64,000 bases of DNA, taken from assembly GCA_958510825.1 (NCBI GenBank), contig OY294049.1:27238986-27302985 (forward strand), read 5' to 3'. Shown here piece after piece: positions 23,126-34,868 of the stretch; position 1 is the first letter of the stretch; every line of letters starts with the position of its first letter. The position numbers and the translations under genes are program-made. The notes beneath the pieces were generated by a model. The model did not search any database and was not told the DNA's origin. It worked only from the letters and a program-made list of their open reading frames with translations. This stretch comes from Brachypterus glaber (lineage: Eukaryota; Arthropoda; Insecta; Coleoptera; Kateretidae).

Positions 23126-24224
23126 AAAAATTAATTTTTATGGAAAGTTTAAAAAAATATATATATGTAAAATATATATGTATCTGGAATTTTTTTTTTA
23201 GAAAAATCCTCTAAGAAGTCTTCTAATGGATACATAAGGAACAAGTATCCCAAAGGGCATAGCCCAATAAGATGGTGAAAAGTCCCCCCTCTGGGATTTT
23301 CACCGGACATAGGGTATTCGATTCGGTATCAAAAAAGACCAAGCCCCCTAAATTTTCAGTCTGCCAGGGCGCCTCTAGCGGCCGCTAGCGCAAAAAAAAA
23401 ACACTTTTTAGTATTTTTGAGATAACTCGGGCTGAAAATAATATTTTTACATGCAGTTTGCGGCATTCGAACGGGCTTTCAATGGAGTATATGTGTGATT
23501 TTTTTTAGTTTTTTTGGCTTCATAACCAAAAAATGGCGGCCAATTCAATGTTTGCAACGTGATTTTCAGGACTTTTTCTCTTCCCGGCACAAAATTGAAA
23601 AATGGCATTTTATAACATTTTTCATTACCTTTCATATGGTGTATTGCAAATAAATTTTTAAATGGTGCAAAAGGTCAAAAAAACGGCAAATATCCGATTT
23701 TGGTGATTTTCGACCGATTTTTGACCAATTGCTGATCTTCTCGCGACGTTTTTGAGTCACTATCAAGTCCCTAAGACACTCAAACCCAAGTTTTAGTCCC
23801 TCAGGAAAGCTGCTCCTCGAAAACAGACCACTAAAATCGTTTTAGCACCGTCAAAAACCCCCAAGTCCCACTTTCCGGCATTCACAATTTTTCCATTATG
23901 ATCCGTTTCGTCCGAAAACCACATTTCGACTTCATTTCTCACCGTCCAGAACATTTAATCAAGCAAGTTATGCCAGTAACAGCATCACCTTCCTAAAAAC
24001 CCCCCAGCCCTTGATATGATCCACCTCTATTTCCTTATATTCCTGGGATAGATAAAGACCGTTTCTAAAGGATAGGCATGTACTTATACTCCAACTAAAT
24101 AATTTTATCAAAATGTTTGTTTAATAATTTTTATTTATTAGTATACTTGCAATTAATCTCTTATGTACAAATTCTAGAATTCTATTCAGTCTCTTCAAAA
24201 ATGTTATAATTATCTTAGAAAATG

Positions 24225-24419
24225 TTATTCATCGTCCTCTGAATCATCGTTGATGCACGCCACGACATTATCGTCCAAGAAATATTTTCTTAAAATTTCG
24301 GCTGGTCTTACAATTCTATCTTCATATCGTCCGTTGGATAGATAATAAATAATTGCGGCCACATGAGCGCAGCATCCTACTGTCCGATTCCCATTCGCAC
24401 AATCACAACAGTACCTCAA
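24225..24419 (-). pseudogene. Transposase-like C-terminal tail with SWIM zinc finger, left-arm copy
   Basis: A 64-residue frame with YCCDCANGNRTVGCCAHVA: the C-x-C ... C-x-H spacing of the SWIM finger, followed by AIIYYLSNGRYEDRIVRPAE and an acidic end (NDDSEDDE). SWIM fingers of this form occur at the C-terminus of MULE-like and other transposon proteins in animals. The frame has no natural ATG (first codon TTG) and is cut by a stop a short way upstream, so it is the last exon-like part of a longer protein. It points outward toward the TIR, mirrored by the copy at 25096. Function in isolation is unlikely. Confidence 0.6.
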
Positions 24420-25095
24420 TATACCTCCAGGTCAAATTGAAAACAGACCTCGGAAATCGTTTTAGCACCATCAAAAAGTCCCACTTCCTGGCCCTCGCAA
24501 TTTTTTCATCATATCGGACTCAGAGTGTTATCAATTATCTTATTAACAAAATCCTTTTCTTTCCTCATGCTCACCTTGCGCGTAAAGAAGTTTTGTAGCC
24601 TTCAACAGCAATAGCGCGCGGACACGATTTTGCAGTTCAGGCAACTGCCAAGTGCCGGCAAAGAACCTACACCGTGCAGTTTGTTACTACTGCTTTCTAT
24701 GTGAATGTCCGAAAAACTACCTTGAAAAAATGATTTGTTTGTTGTTTGAATGGTAAACAAACTATAACAAAACAAAGCCTCTCGGGAGGTATCTCATCCG
24801 CTAGGTGTCGAGCGCAGTCGAGTGCGCCCGAACACTCTCTTGGGAACTTCTTATAATCATTGCTGGCACTCCAGAGCGGAAGAAAAAAGTTTCGTTGCTT
24901 TGTTTTGTTATAGTTTGTTTACCATTCAAACAACAAACAAATCATTTTTTCAAGGTAGGTTTTCGGACATTCGCATAGAAAGCATTAGTAACAAACTGCG
25001 CGGTGTAGGTTCTTTGCCGGCACTTGGCAGTTGGGACTTTTTGATGGTGCTAAAACGATTTCCGAGGTCTGTTTTCAATTTGACCTGGAGGTATA

Positions 25096-25290
25096 TTGAG
25101 GTACTGTTGTGATTGTGCGAATGGGAATCGGACAGTAGGATGCTGCGCTCATGTGGCCGCAATTATTTATTATCTATCCAACGGACGATATGAAGATAGA
25201 ATTGTAAGAACATTCGAAATTTTAACAAAATATTTCTTGGACGATAATGTCGTGGCGTGCATCAACGATGATTCAGAGGACGATGAATAA
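25096..25290 (+). pseudogene. Transposase-like C-terminal tail with SWIM zinc finger, right-arm copy
   Basis: This is the mirror copy of the 24225-24419 frame: identical except for a few residues (VRTFEILTKYF instead of VRPAEILRKYF). All finger Cys/His and the acidic end are kept. That both copies stay open while surrounding sequence has indels suggests recent duplication rather than selection; this is inference. Confidence 0.6.
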
Positions 25291-25469
25291 CATTTTCTAA
25301 GACAATTATAACATTTTCGAAGAGACTGAATATAATTCTAAAATTTGTACATAAGAGATTAATTGCAAGTATACTAATAAATAAAAATTATTAAACAAAC
25401 ATGTTGACAAAATTATTTAGTTGGAGTATAAGTACATGCCTATCCTTTAGAAACGGTCTTTGTCTTTAT

Positions 25470-25734
25470 GGAAGGCATAGCGTAGTGGCTAGCGCGTATG
25501 CATAGCAAGTCTACTATCGTGAGTTCGATTCTCACTGGCGCCGATTTGCCTTTTTCAGTTAATTAATAATTGAAATTTGGCGAAGGCGATAAGTGAAACG
25601 GACACTCCCTAGAAAATGGTTCGAAAGTCAGTATAAGCCGGTGGTTCCCTCTACTACTAGCCCACACAAGTCCTGGACTTAGGGGATTCTTAATTAAGTA
25701 GTACGAGGTTAAACAAACAAACAAAACAAACAAA
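25470..25734 (+). mobile_element. Full-length tRNA-derived SINE inserted in the foldback right arm
   Basis: Starts GGAAGGCATAGCGTAGTGGC, with the B-box-like AGTTCGATTCT in a GTGAG/CTCAC stem, body ACTGACTTTCGAACCATTT in inverse order to the 14.7-kb copy, and tail (AAAC)n. The empty site is readable in the left arm (reverse complement around 24040-24075), so this insertion followed the inverted duplication. Confidence 0.9.
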
Positions 25735-26528
25735 TCTATCCCAGGAATATAAGGAAATAGAGGTGGATCATATCAAGGGCTGGGGGGTTTTCAGGACTCT
25801 GATGCTGTTCCTGGCATTACTTGCTTGATTAAATGTTCTGGACGGTGAGAAATGAAGTCGAAATGTGGGTTTCGGACGGAACGGATCATAATGGAAAAAT
25901 TGTGAAGGCTGGAAAGTGAGACTTGGGGGTTTTTGACGGTGCTAAAACGATTTTAGTGATCTGTTTTCGAGGAGCAGCTTTCCTGAGGGACTAAAACTTG
26001 GGTTTGATGGTCTTAGGGACTTGACAGTGACTCAAAAACGTCGCGAGAAGATCAGCAATTGGTCAAAAATCGGTAGAAAATTACCAAAATCGGATATTTG
26101 CCGTTTTTTTTTGACCTTTTGCACCACTTAAAAATTTATTTGCAATACACCATCTGAAAGGTAATGAAAAATATTATAAAATGCTATTTTTCAATTTTGT
26201 GCCGGGAAGAGAAAAAGTCCTGAAAATCACGTTGTAAACATTGAATTGGCCGCCATTTTTTGGTTATGAAGCCAAAAAAAACTAAAAAAAATCACACATA
26301 TACTCATTCCCGTTCGAATGCCGCAAACTGCATGTAAAAATATTATTTTGAGCCCGAGTTATCTCAAAAATACTAAAAAGTGTTTTTTGCGCTATTGGCC
26401 GCTAGAGGCGCCCTGGCGGACTGGAAATTTAGGGGGCTTGGTCTTTTTTGATACCGAATCGAATGCCCTATGTACGGTGAAAATCCCAGAGGGGGGACTT
26501 TTCACCACCTTATTGGGCTATGCCCTTT

Positions 26529-27582
26529 CAGCCAAATCCGTCATTATAGTGCATTCAGCTTGGCCTGAATCTGTGCGGATTGGGTATATTATTCCTTACC
26601 CTCCCGAGACTAAACTAATGATAATTTTTCGATTTAATTGTCTTTTTTTATATTTGCTATGCATATAAAGAAGAAAAAAAGAATAAAAAACAGGGATTAT
26701 TTTAACGTGCAGTTGGATTATTTTAATGTGCAGTGGGAAATTTGTATTTTTGCAGTATAAAACAAATATTTAATAAAAAATAATATTTCAAAAGTAACAA
26801 AAATTGATATTAATAAAAAAATGTCTCGTTTTCTTCTACTTTTTCAATTTAACAGCGTTTGAGCTTGAAAAAAATTATAAAAAATCCCTGCGGAGCATTT
26901 TCTTATGTGTTTCAGATGTTAACGATTTAAAAATAACTCGAATTAAATTTTAAAGAGTTTTGCCCTGAAAAATAAAAAAATGTTTTTGCTTCCTCGCATT
27001 TTGTAGCTTTTTACCTCACAAAGTTTAAAAAAATCTTGTGGCTCCTTTTTGTAGGTTTTTGTTCGTTAACAACTTATCAAAAGATTTATATATTTTTATT
27101 TTACAGCGTTTACTTAAAAGGCTTGAAAATTTTGCCTGCGGAGCATATAATTTAGTTTTTTTTCAAAAACGAAGCAAAAATATATATTGAACCATTTCCA
27201 GTATTGGTGGATGCTTCGCATTTTTTTTAATTTGTGCAGTGGGAAAAAAGTTTAAAAACCCTGATAAAAAATAAACCTATTTTTGTTAGTTTTTTCCTGA
27301 GTTTTTTGTTTTCTTAGAGTTTCAGGAGAGCTGTATTATACTGAATTAAATTTGCATATTTGTTTGCATACATGTATACATAGAAGGTGTATAAAAGTAT
27401 TTTGGATTAATATTGCCTTAAAGAAAAAATATAAAGGTAAAATCACAGTTGTGATACCCTGGAGGGTAAGGGTTATATCATATACTACATTTTTATTAAT
27501 AATAAACTAATAATAATAAATTTATTTATTAATAAAATAAATAATATAATGGGTGTATCCTATTTTAAAATATTTTCTTGTA
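26529..27582. other. AT-rich spacer
   Basis: Words GTGCAGT[T/G]GG occur at 26708, 26730 and 27234. The last 80 bp (27500-27582) are a diverged copy of 21850-21930. No coding region. Confidence 0.5.
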
Positions 27583-27855
27583 GCCCAATGACTTTAGATC
27601 AAATTCGATATAAGGAAGAAAAAAATTTACAAGTTGGAACTTTTGATGCGGAGTAGTTGAAGAAATCATATTCTTGCTCATAAATTTGATATGGAAACTG
27701 TCCGCCATCCTGGATTTTCTGTTTTTGCGATTTGCACGCGTATTTTGCATTTCTCGATAAAAAAAAGTAAGTAACAAATTTGTAGAGAATTTAATTCTCT
27801 ACAATCTTTATAAAGTCAATATACATGTAGTTGAAAAAAAATATTGCTAATAAGT

Positions 27856-28636
27856 ACCGTAATCTGGGGTGAAGATGTTCAAAAATAACAGTTTTCTTTA
27901 AATATTTAACTGTATCTACTGAGCAAAAAATTTGAAAAAAATAAATTTTATAAGCTTACTATTCACCTTGAACATTGAACATTTTAAGAAAAATTTAGCT
28001 AATCATTTCTTTCAGTTTTTTTTTTATTAAAGGTCGATCCGCTTTACCCCATGAATGAGGGTGAAGCGGATCAATTACTTGTTTAGCCAAAAAATTGTTC
28101 TTAAAGTCTAATGGAAAACCATTTTAATTAAAAAACAATAAAACCAAATAACAGGCCTGCCTGTAGGGCTAAAGAGCGTGTTAAAATCAAAAATAAAAAA
28201 CAATATAAGAGAGTTTTTTTAAACAAAAATTAAATTTTCTAAATAAGAAAATTAAAACAAACATAGTTTCAGTCTATAAACAAAAAACATATTCTCAAAG
28301 TTTAGAACTAGAAATAAAAATATATTCAATGCCTATAAATAAAAAAATCACATTCTTTATACTTTGGTAAAAAAATAAAACATATAGTAGGTAAGAATTA
28401 TTTTTACTAATTATTTTTTAGCTTAGGCAATTAGGGAACGTTCAAGTATTACGTAACGCAAATTTTGATCATTTTGGACTTTTTATATTAATATATTGAC
28501 CACTGCAGATGTCTGCTAGATGTTTCAACAGTTTTGTTGGTTCTCGGAGAGTAGAGTTATGAGTGACGCGGAAATATTTAAAAAGTTGTATTTTGATCCG
28601 CTTCACCCCCTTGTGATCCGCTTCACCCCAGAAGAC
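27856..28636. mobile_element. MITE with GGGGTGAAGCGGATC-type TIRs
   Basis: TACCGTAATCTGGGGTGAAG at the left and CTTCACCCCAGAAGACGGTA at the right are inverted relatives. Inner GATCCGCTTTACCCC (28033), GGGTGAAGCGGATCA (28062) and two GATCCGCTTCACCCC words (28598-28630) add subterminal repeats. Non-coding. Confidence 0.65.
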
Positions 28637-28679
28637 GGTAATAACACAGCCAAAAAAAATCATGTGCCAGAGACTAGAC

Positions 28680-28866
28680 CAAAACATTTTTATATTTTCG
28701 GAGTAGCTGAAACCGAATCTGACCTCAGAATTGCTCCATCAGGTCACTTTTTTTTCTACCATTAAATTCCTTAAATTCAATGTTTTTTAAGGGTAGAAAA
28801 AAATTGTGACCTGGTGGAGCAATTCTGAGCTCAGATTCGGTTTCAGCGACCCCGAAAATATAAAAA
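28680..28866. repeat. Palindrome carrying the recurrent GTAGCTGAAACCGAATCTGA motif
   Basis: The left arm TATTTTCGGAGTAGCTGAAA through AGAATTGCTCCATCAGGTCA is inverted at 28808-28866 (TGACCTGGTGGAGCAATTCT; TTTCAGCGACCCCGAAAATA). Loop about 28745-28800. Confidence 0.8.
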
Positions 28867-29765
28867 TGCATTAGTCTATTCTCTACAAATTTGTTACTTA
28901 CCTTTTTTATCGACAAATGCAAAAACACGTGTAAATCGATAAAAACCATAGAGAAGAAAAGAGGACCAAAAGTCCAGCCTGCGCAAGATTATTTTGTGAC
29001 AGAACGGGGCAGCGAAATGACGTAACGAAATATATCTGACCTTGCGCAGTACGCATCTCTATCAGCTGTGAAATGCTGTCGGTCGTAAAACAATTTATCA
29101 CCCCATTTGTCGTATCTCCAAAAATCCCCCAGTAAAAATCTTAAAATGTCCAATAATAAGATATGGCAAACCAATACTGGGGTGACGAATTATTAGTAGT
29201 CAGTACTGTCAGATCGTCGTTTGTTTCTGTACATTTTTCGACTTCTACTGTGTTTTAATTGTTTTTTTGCTGCATTTGTTTATAACTTTAAACATGACCT
29301 GTATTGTTGCTTTGTGAAGAACAAAGGGTCAATCCCTGGTATACTCAAAGTAGGTGTACAAAATCCCGAAACTCAAACACACCTCGAAAAATTTTTATAA
29401 AATAATTTAAAAAAACTATTTCGACGTTTCTTCGTAGATATTTATTGTTTTGAGTTGAATTTTTTACAATTTTTATTTGACACACAAAACTAAGGTAAAA
29501 AATACTCGTCAAAAACAACAATAGTAGTGCGCATGTGCAAGTTTATCTCAGATGCGCTAGGCACATTTATCACAGTATTCCGCAACAGCTTTGGAGGTCT
29601 TTCCTCGTCTATGATAAAAACACAAAATCCAAGATGGCGGACAGTTCCCGTATCAAATTTATGGGCAAGAATGTGATTTCTTCATCTACTCTCCGGGGGA
29701 CACTTAACTGCGTCAAAAATTTACCTTGCAAATTTTTTTCATGAAAAAATCTAAAATGATTGGGC

Positions 29766-30965
29766 CTTGGGCTATTGTGGAAAGTTTTGATCCACAAAAT
29801 AAATTCATCCCAGCCTTTTTTTATTTTCTTTATTTTCTTTTATTTTCATCAATATTTAAGAAAATTATTCTATAACTAAATAGTTTAATAGTTTTTTCAC
29901 TTCTACCTTTAGAACTTACCTTTATCATGTTTTTAATCTGAGAAATTAAATCTCTGCACCTAGAGCAATAATCATTTTTTCTCTCCTACTAGGAGTTAAT
30001 TTTATAAACAATAATAACTGTCACTTAATCTTCCTGAAATTGCAAAGACCTGACATTGCTGAATAATTTCTGTTGGACAAAATTCAACAAAATTTTGCCA
30101 TTGGAGAAAAAATGAGCATGGCAAATATTATAAATAAATTAATTTTAATGGAATATAACACATTTAGTAACTAAACAACTTACCTATTATAATAATATAA
30201 CATAATATTATTATGTTTTTGCAAATTTAAAATTTTTAAAATGCTATCTTCTAGAACTGTCAACTTTAAGTGAATAAATTTATTAATTTCTTTTCAAAAA
30301 TGGCGATTTCAAAAGCTACTTGTTTTTTCGCTGTTAATTAGGTTCCAGCAAACGTTTTACTTTATTATTGAAGTAAAAATGTCTAAATAATAAGAATAAA
30401 TGTGCTAGTAGTGAAAAAAATAATATATAAACCACAGTAGAGAAGACTATTACAGCCTCACACTTTTAAATCCCTCGCTGCCACGCAGTATATAGTATAT
30501 ACTAAATAAGGTTTATTATTATTATTTCGTCATTTTTAAAGTTAAATAATTTATAAATAATAATAAATTAAAAAAATTGCTTAGTAATACTAATACTTAC
30601 TAGAAGTATCCAATTTTTAATTTTTTAATCCCTTTAAAAGGTTTAAAAAATAAAATAAATCAAAATATTTAAAAAACACATTTTTCTGTAATATGAAAGT
30701 TAAAAAACACGTAAACACCCTTGGATTTGATGAACTTCCACCCCCACAGAGGGGGTTAAACTACCCCCAAGCACCAAAAAAAGTGGTCTATACACATATA
30801 TTGAAGGATGTGGAAGACATTTTGAGCAATTTTTGTATCAATAAACTGGTAAAAATTGGTATTTTTCTTCTGGAGCCCAAACGGCAAATTTCCGGTTAGG
30901 AGTTTATAAGGCAAACTTGCTTATTTTGATACCCTCTACAACCCCTATCAGTTTGTCACAATAAT
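29766..30965. other. AT-rich spacer without a supported gene
   Basis: The stretch 29780-29815 (GTTTTGATCCACAAAATAAA) resembles 21935-21960. A frame at 30693-30899 has no family motif. Nothing else recognised. Confidence 0.5.
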
Positions 30966-33516
30966 TACACAGGTCAACATTTAGTATGGAAAAAAACACC
31001 GGACCAGACCTAGGTACCCAGGGGTTTTTGGGGTCACTGATTTCGATGCCGAGGTCGGTAAAGCTCTATCACATCAGTTTCAAGGTCATTTGAAGGTCGA
31101 ACCGAGAAAAGGTGGTTGAAAAAATCTGAAAAAGATCATACATAAGTTTTTAGGGTCGCTGATTCCGATGCTAAGAGTGGCCAAGCTCTATCACGTCAGT
31201 TTCAAAGTCATTTGAAGGTCAAACCGAGAAAACATCTGAAAAAAATCATATATAAGTTTTTGGGGTCGCTGAGTTCGAATCCGGTGTTTGCTTATCCTTA
31301 AAAGGCATCCAAAGGTCGTTGCAAGGTCATTACCAGGAAATTTCGAGGTTAATTAGTGAGGAGAATATGTCAAAAAAATTTATATAAGTTCAAAATATCA
31401 AAATATTTAAACCAAGTTTTTCAAAAACGTGCCATTTCAGGCTAACTTTTTTTTCATATTTTGATAGTACCATGTGTTGGGAAAAAAAGCACATAAAAAA
31501 AAACCTGGGCGATTTTGAGAGTTTTTTTTAAATCGACAATTAATATTTTTTCTCCTGTTCTTAAGTTACTGTCTTATTGGTAGAATAAAACATATTTTAA
31601 AAATAAAATTTATTGATTTTGAGCATACATAGGGATAAAACAAGCCACTAATGTTATCTAGAAAATTAGTGTTTGTCGCAATATGGCGCATAACCTTGAA
31701 ACTTAGATAATAAGGCCAAACTGAGAAAAGGTGGTTGAAAAAATCTGAGAAAAATCATACCTAAGTTTTTAGGGTCGCTGATTCCGATGCTAAGGTCACT
31801 CAAACTCTATCACGTCAGTTTCAAGGTCATATGAAGGTAAACTGAGAAAAGGTGGTTTAAAAAACTGAAAAAAATCATAATTAAGTGTTTATGGTCGCTG
31901 ATTCCGATGCTAAGGTTAGTCAAGCTCTATCATGTCAGTTTCAAGGTCATTTGAAGATGAAACTGAGAAAAGATGGTTGAAAAAATCTGAAAAAAATCAT
32001 AAATAAGTTTTTGATGTCGCTGATTCCGGTGCTAGGGGCGGTCAAGCTCTATCTGATTTTTTTCAGATTTTTTCAATCACCTTTTCCCAGTTTGACCTTA
32101 ATATGACCTTGAAACTGACGTATCAGAGCTTAAATGACCTTAGCATCAGAATCAGCTACCCTAAAAACTTATGTATGATTTTTTTCATATTTTTTCAACC
32201 ACCTTTTCTCAATTTGACCTTAATATGACCTTGAAACAGAGGTGATAGAGCTTGAATGACCTTAGCACCGAAATCAGCGACCCTTAAAACTTATGTATGA
32301 TTTTTTTCAGATTTTTTCGACACCTTTTCTCAGTTTGACCTTAATATGACCTTGAAACTGACGTGATAGAGCTTGACTGACCTTAGCATCGGAATCAGCG
32401 ACCCTAAAAACTTACGTATGATTTTTTTTAGATTTTTTCAACCATCTTTTCTCAGTTTGACTTTTAAATGACCTTGAAACTGACCTGATAGAGCTTGAAT
32501 GACCTTAGCCTCCAAATCAGCGACCCTAAAAAATTAGGTATGATTTTTTTCAGATTTTTTACCATCTTTTCTCTGTTTGACCTTCAAATGACCTTAAAAC
32601 TGACGTGATAGAGCTTGACTGACGTTAGCATCGGAATCAGCGACCCTAAAAACTTATTTATGATTTTTTTCAGTTTTTTTAACCACCTTTTCTCAGTTTG
32701 ACCTCATTATCTAAGTTTCAAGGTTATGCGCCATATTGCGACAAACACTAATTTTCTAGATAACATTAGTGGCTTGCTTTATCCCTATGTATGCTCAAAA
32801 TCAATAAATTTTATTTTTAAAATATGTTTTATTCTACCAATAAGACAGTTTAACTTAAGAACAGGAGAAAAAATAGTAATTTTCGATTTAAAAAAAAACT
32901 CTCAAAATCGACCACGTTTTTTTTTTGATATGCTTTTTTTCCCAACACATGGTACTATCAAAATATGAAAAAAAAGTTAGCCTGAAATGGCACGTTTTTG
33001 AAAAAACTTGGTTTAAATATTTTGATATTTTGAACTTATATAAATTTTTTTGACATATTCTCCTCACTAATTAATTCGATTCGAACTCAGCGACCCCAAA
33101 AACTTATATATGATTTTTGTCAGATGTTTTCTCGGTTTGACCTTCAAATGACTTTCAAACTGACATGATAGAGCTTGACCATCCTTAGCATCGGAATCAG
33201 CGACCTCAAAAACTTATTTATGATTTTTTTCAGTTTTTTCAACCACCTTTTCTCAGTTTGACCTTAATATGACCTTGAAACAGAGGTGATAGAGGTTGAC
33301 TGACCTTAGCATCGGAATCAGCGACCCTAAAAACTTATGTATGATTTTTTTCAGATTTTTTCAACCACCTTTTCTCGGTTTGACCTTCAAATGACCTTGA
33401 AACTGATGTGATAGAGCTTGACCGACTTCGGCATCGAAATCAGTGACCCCAAAAACCTCTGGGTACCTGGGTCTGGTCTGGTGTTTTTTTCCATACTAAA
33501 TGTTGACCTGTGTTAT
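30966..33516. mobile_element. 2.55-kb foldback element with arms of about 120-bp tandem units
   Basis: Ends: ACACAGGTCAACATTTAGTA at 30970 and its inverse TACTAAATGTTGACCTGTGT ending about 33514. The centre of symmetry is near 32055. Each arm contains diverged tandem units of about 120 bp: TAAGTTTTTAGGGTCGCTGA, TTCCGATGCTAAGGTC, AAGCTCTATCACGTCAGTTT, CAAGGTCATTTGAAGGTC, GAGAAAAGGTGGTTGAAAAA. Both arms also hold one unique block (CAAAAACGTGCCATTTCAGG at 31422 and inverted at 32975-33000). The right arm has more units (arms about 1.09 and 1.46 kb), as expected of unequal exchange. No ORF. Confidence 0.85.
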
Positions 33517-34651
33517 CAAACATCCTGTAGGTGCAGCTGTCTATTGTGAACAGGTTTTTATAAAACAAGTAACTTTTTAAAGGTCTAGAAACAGTTTAAT
33601 CCCCCATTACTTTTTTTATTTTCGGGGAATATTTTTAAAATAATAGGAAACTGCCTCTTATAAAACTTGATTTTTCCTAAAAATTTCGAGTCGGTCGGAT
33701 AATTCGTTCTTGAATTATCGCTCTTACAAAAAACGTTACATTGGACGGACGGACGCGTCCAGACGGTCATATGACGGACATTTTCAAAGCTATTTATTTT
33801 TTCATGAAACTCAAGACCCAAAAGTTTTTTGTCTAGCCCGTTCTTTGGTGATTTTGGAAATTCTAAACTACGGTATTATACAAGCTGTTTGCAGTCTTTT
33901 GTCATTAAATAAAGGATATGATTTTACATCACAAAACATGAAAAACCAGCATAGGAACATAAGTCCAGCAACGAACCCTAAGAGAGTTACGAGTTACTAA
34001 AAATAAGGATGTTAATTAATAACTCTGGTACCCTGTGAGGTAGAGCGACGAGGTTTAGCATCCGCAAGGGCAATTAGTTTATGCTATTTTTTATATCCAA
34101 AGGCGTGCCTACACGGACAAAACATGTGAGGCTTAGCACATTTTTGCCCCAAACTTTTTTATGTGTATTTTTTTTGTTTTTTTTAATAAAAATAAAGATT
34201 TCTTGAGTCAAAAAAATGTCATATAATATAACGCTCTAGGAACAACCGTTAAAAAAATACTATTAAGAGGAAGTAACATTTTGTGCCTCCAAAATGTAAC
34301 TTTTTAAAAGCTATTACTCCTTTAATATTAAATTTAGGTGTTTCGGTTGAGAATACTTTTTTGCCTAGTTTTAAATGAAAAATTGTCCTGCATCATTAAA
34401 ATTTTATTGGTGCTTTTTTTGTTCCTCTTTCAATATGCTCATCTTCCTTAGAGCTTATTTCTGGACATATGTTCCTGTGTTGATTTTTCATGTTTTGTGA
34501 TGTAGAATTGTCCTCTGTATTTAATGCCAAAAATTTGCAAACACTGCGTAGATTCTAGTGCTTGCGTACTGTGAAAAATATGATAAGCTAAACTGAATCT
34601 TCTAAAGTTTCCTGAAATTCACATATTTTGATCCATTCTAAGCCAACTTAC
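33517..34651. other. Spacer with an inverted pair of coding-like segments
   Basis: Plus strand 33886-33985 and minus strand 34560-34450 encode related peptides around TSQNMKNQHRNISP (plus) and TSQNMKNQHRNICP (minus), and their DNA is inverted-repetitive (ACATCACAAAACATGAAAAA). A GACGGACG tract lies at 33737-33760. The family is not recognised. This is also the expected position of BBS4 intron sequence downstream of the exon. Confidence 0.5.
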
Positions 34652-34818
34652 CTGTTTGAAGTATGCAAATTCGCTCTTTTCGTTCGTTTTTAGGATCTCG
34701 TATTTAATTAACTCCTTGCAAACAGTTGTTTCTTCCCTAATATGTTTTAAATGAATTAACCAATTTAACTTATCGATGCCTTGAGGCTCTTGTACCACGA
34801 CTTCTTTTCTTGCTTTAT
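34652..34818 (-). CDS. BBS4: Exon of a BBS4 homologue (BBSome TPR subunit)
   Basis: This is the only recognisable host coding sequence. The minus-strand exon has a pyrimidine-rich acceptor (TTTCTTTTTTTGGTAG, exon from 34818) and a consensus donor (TTCAAACAG|GTAAGT, exon end 34652); it is phase 1 at its start and phase 0 at its end. The 55 encoded residues include NWLIHLKHIR, CKELIKYE and SEFAYFKQ, which match the first TPR region of BBS4 (vertebrate pattern NWLIHL-YIR...CK..I...CEYA.Y). BBS4 is a subunit of the BBSome, which moves membrane proteins into and out of cilia. Preceding and following exons are not visible, so the flanking repeats are probably intronic. Assignment is from memory of the family, unverified by search. 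Confidence 0.75.
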
Positions 34819-34868
34819 CTACCAAAAAAAGAAAGGTTTTCCTTGTAGTTTAAGCCCTTAAGTACATA

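Larger units (their letters stand above)
23252..26528. mobile_element. 3.3-kb foldback element made of two inverted transposon 3' ends
   Basis: The left arm (23252 to about 24778) and right arm (about 24896 to 26528) are reverse complements. The outer ends read AAAGGGCATAGCCCAATAAG, and both arms include CTCTAGCGGCCGCTAGCG-like sequence, AAAACGATTT blocks and an outward-pointing short ORF with a SWIM-type finger. A loop of about 117 bp lies at 24779-24895. The right arm contains a SINE (25470-25734) that is absent at the matching left-arm position (about 24058); the left arm has about 160 bp extra at 24490-24650. The simplest reading is a head-to-head inverted duplication of the 3' part of an unidentified DNA transposon. 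Confidence 0.85.
27583..29765. mobile_element. 2.2-kb foldback element with nested MITEs
   Basis: The left arm (GCCCAATGACTTTAGATC; GAAGAAATCATATTCTTGCT; ACTGTCCGCCATCCTGGATT) is inverted at 29620-29765 (AATCCAAGATGGCGGACAGT; GTGATTTCTTC; AATGATTGGGC). A second sub-arm, GTTACTTACTTTTTTTATCG, is shared between 27760 and 28895. Nested inside are a TIR element (27856-28636), a half MITE starting at 28434 and a palindrome (28680-28866). No transposase. Confidence 0.7.

Noticed and set aside
24822..25112. 96-codon frame across the loop of the foldback
   Set aside because: It runs from the unique loop into the arm in a different frame from the SWIM tail and has no domain.
30966..33516. CRISPR-like or structured-RNA array
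   Set aside because: Repeats are continuous 120-bp tandem units in two inverted arms; no spacers, leader or cas-like genes.
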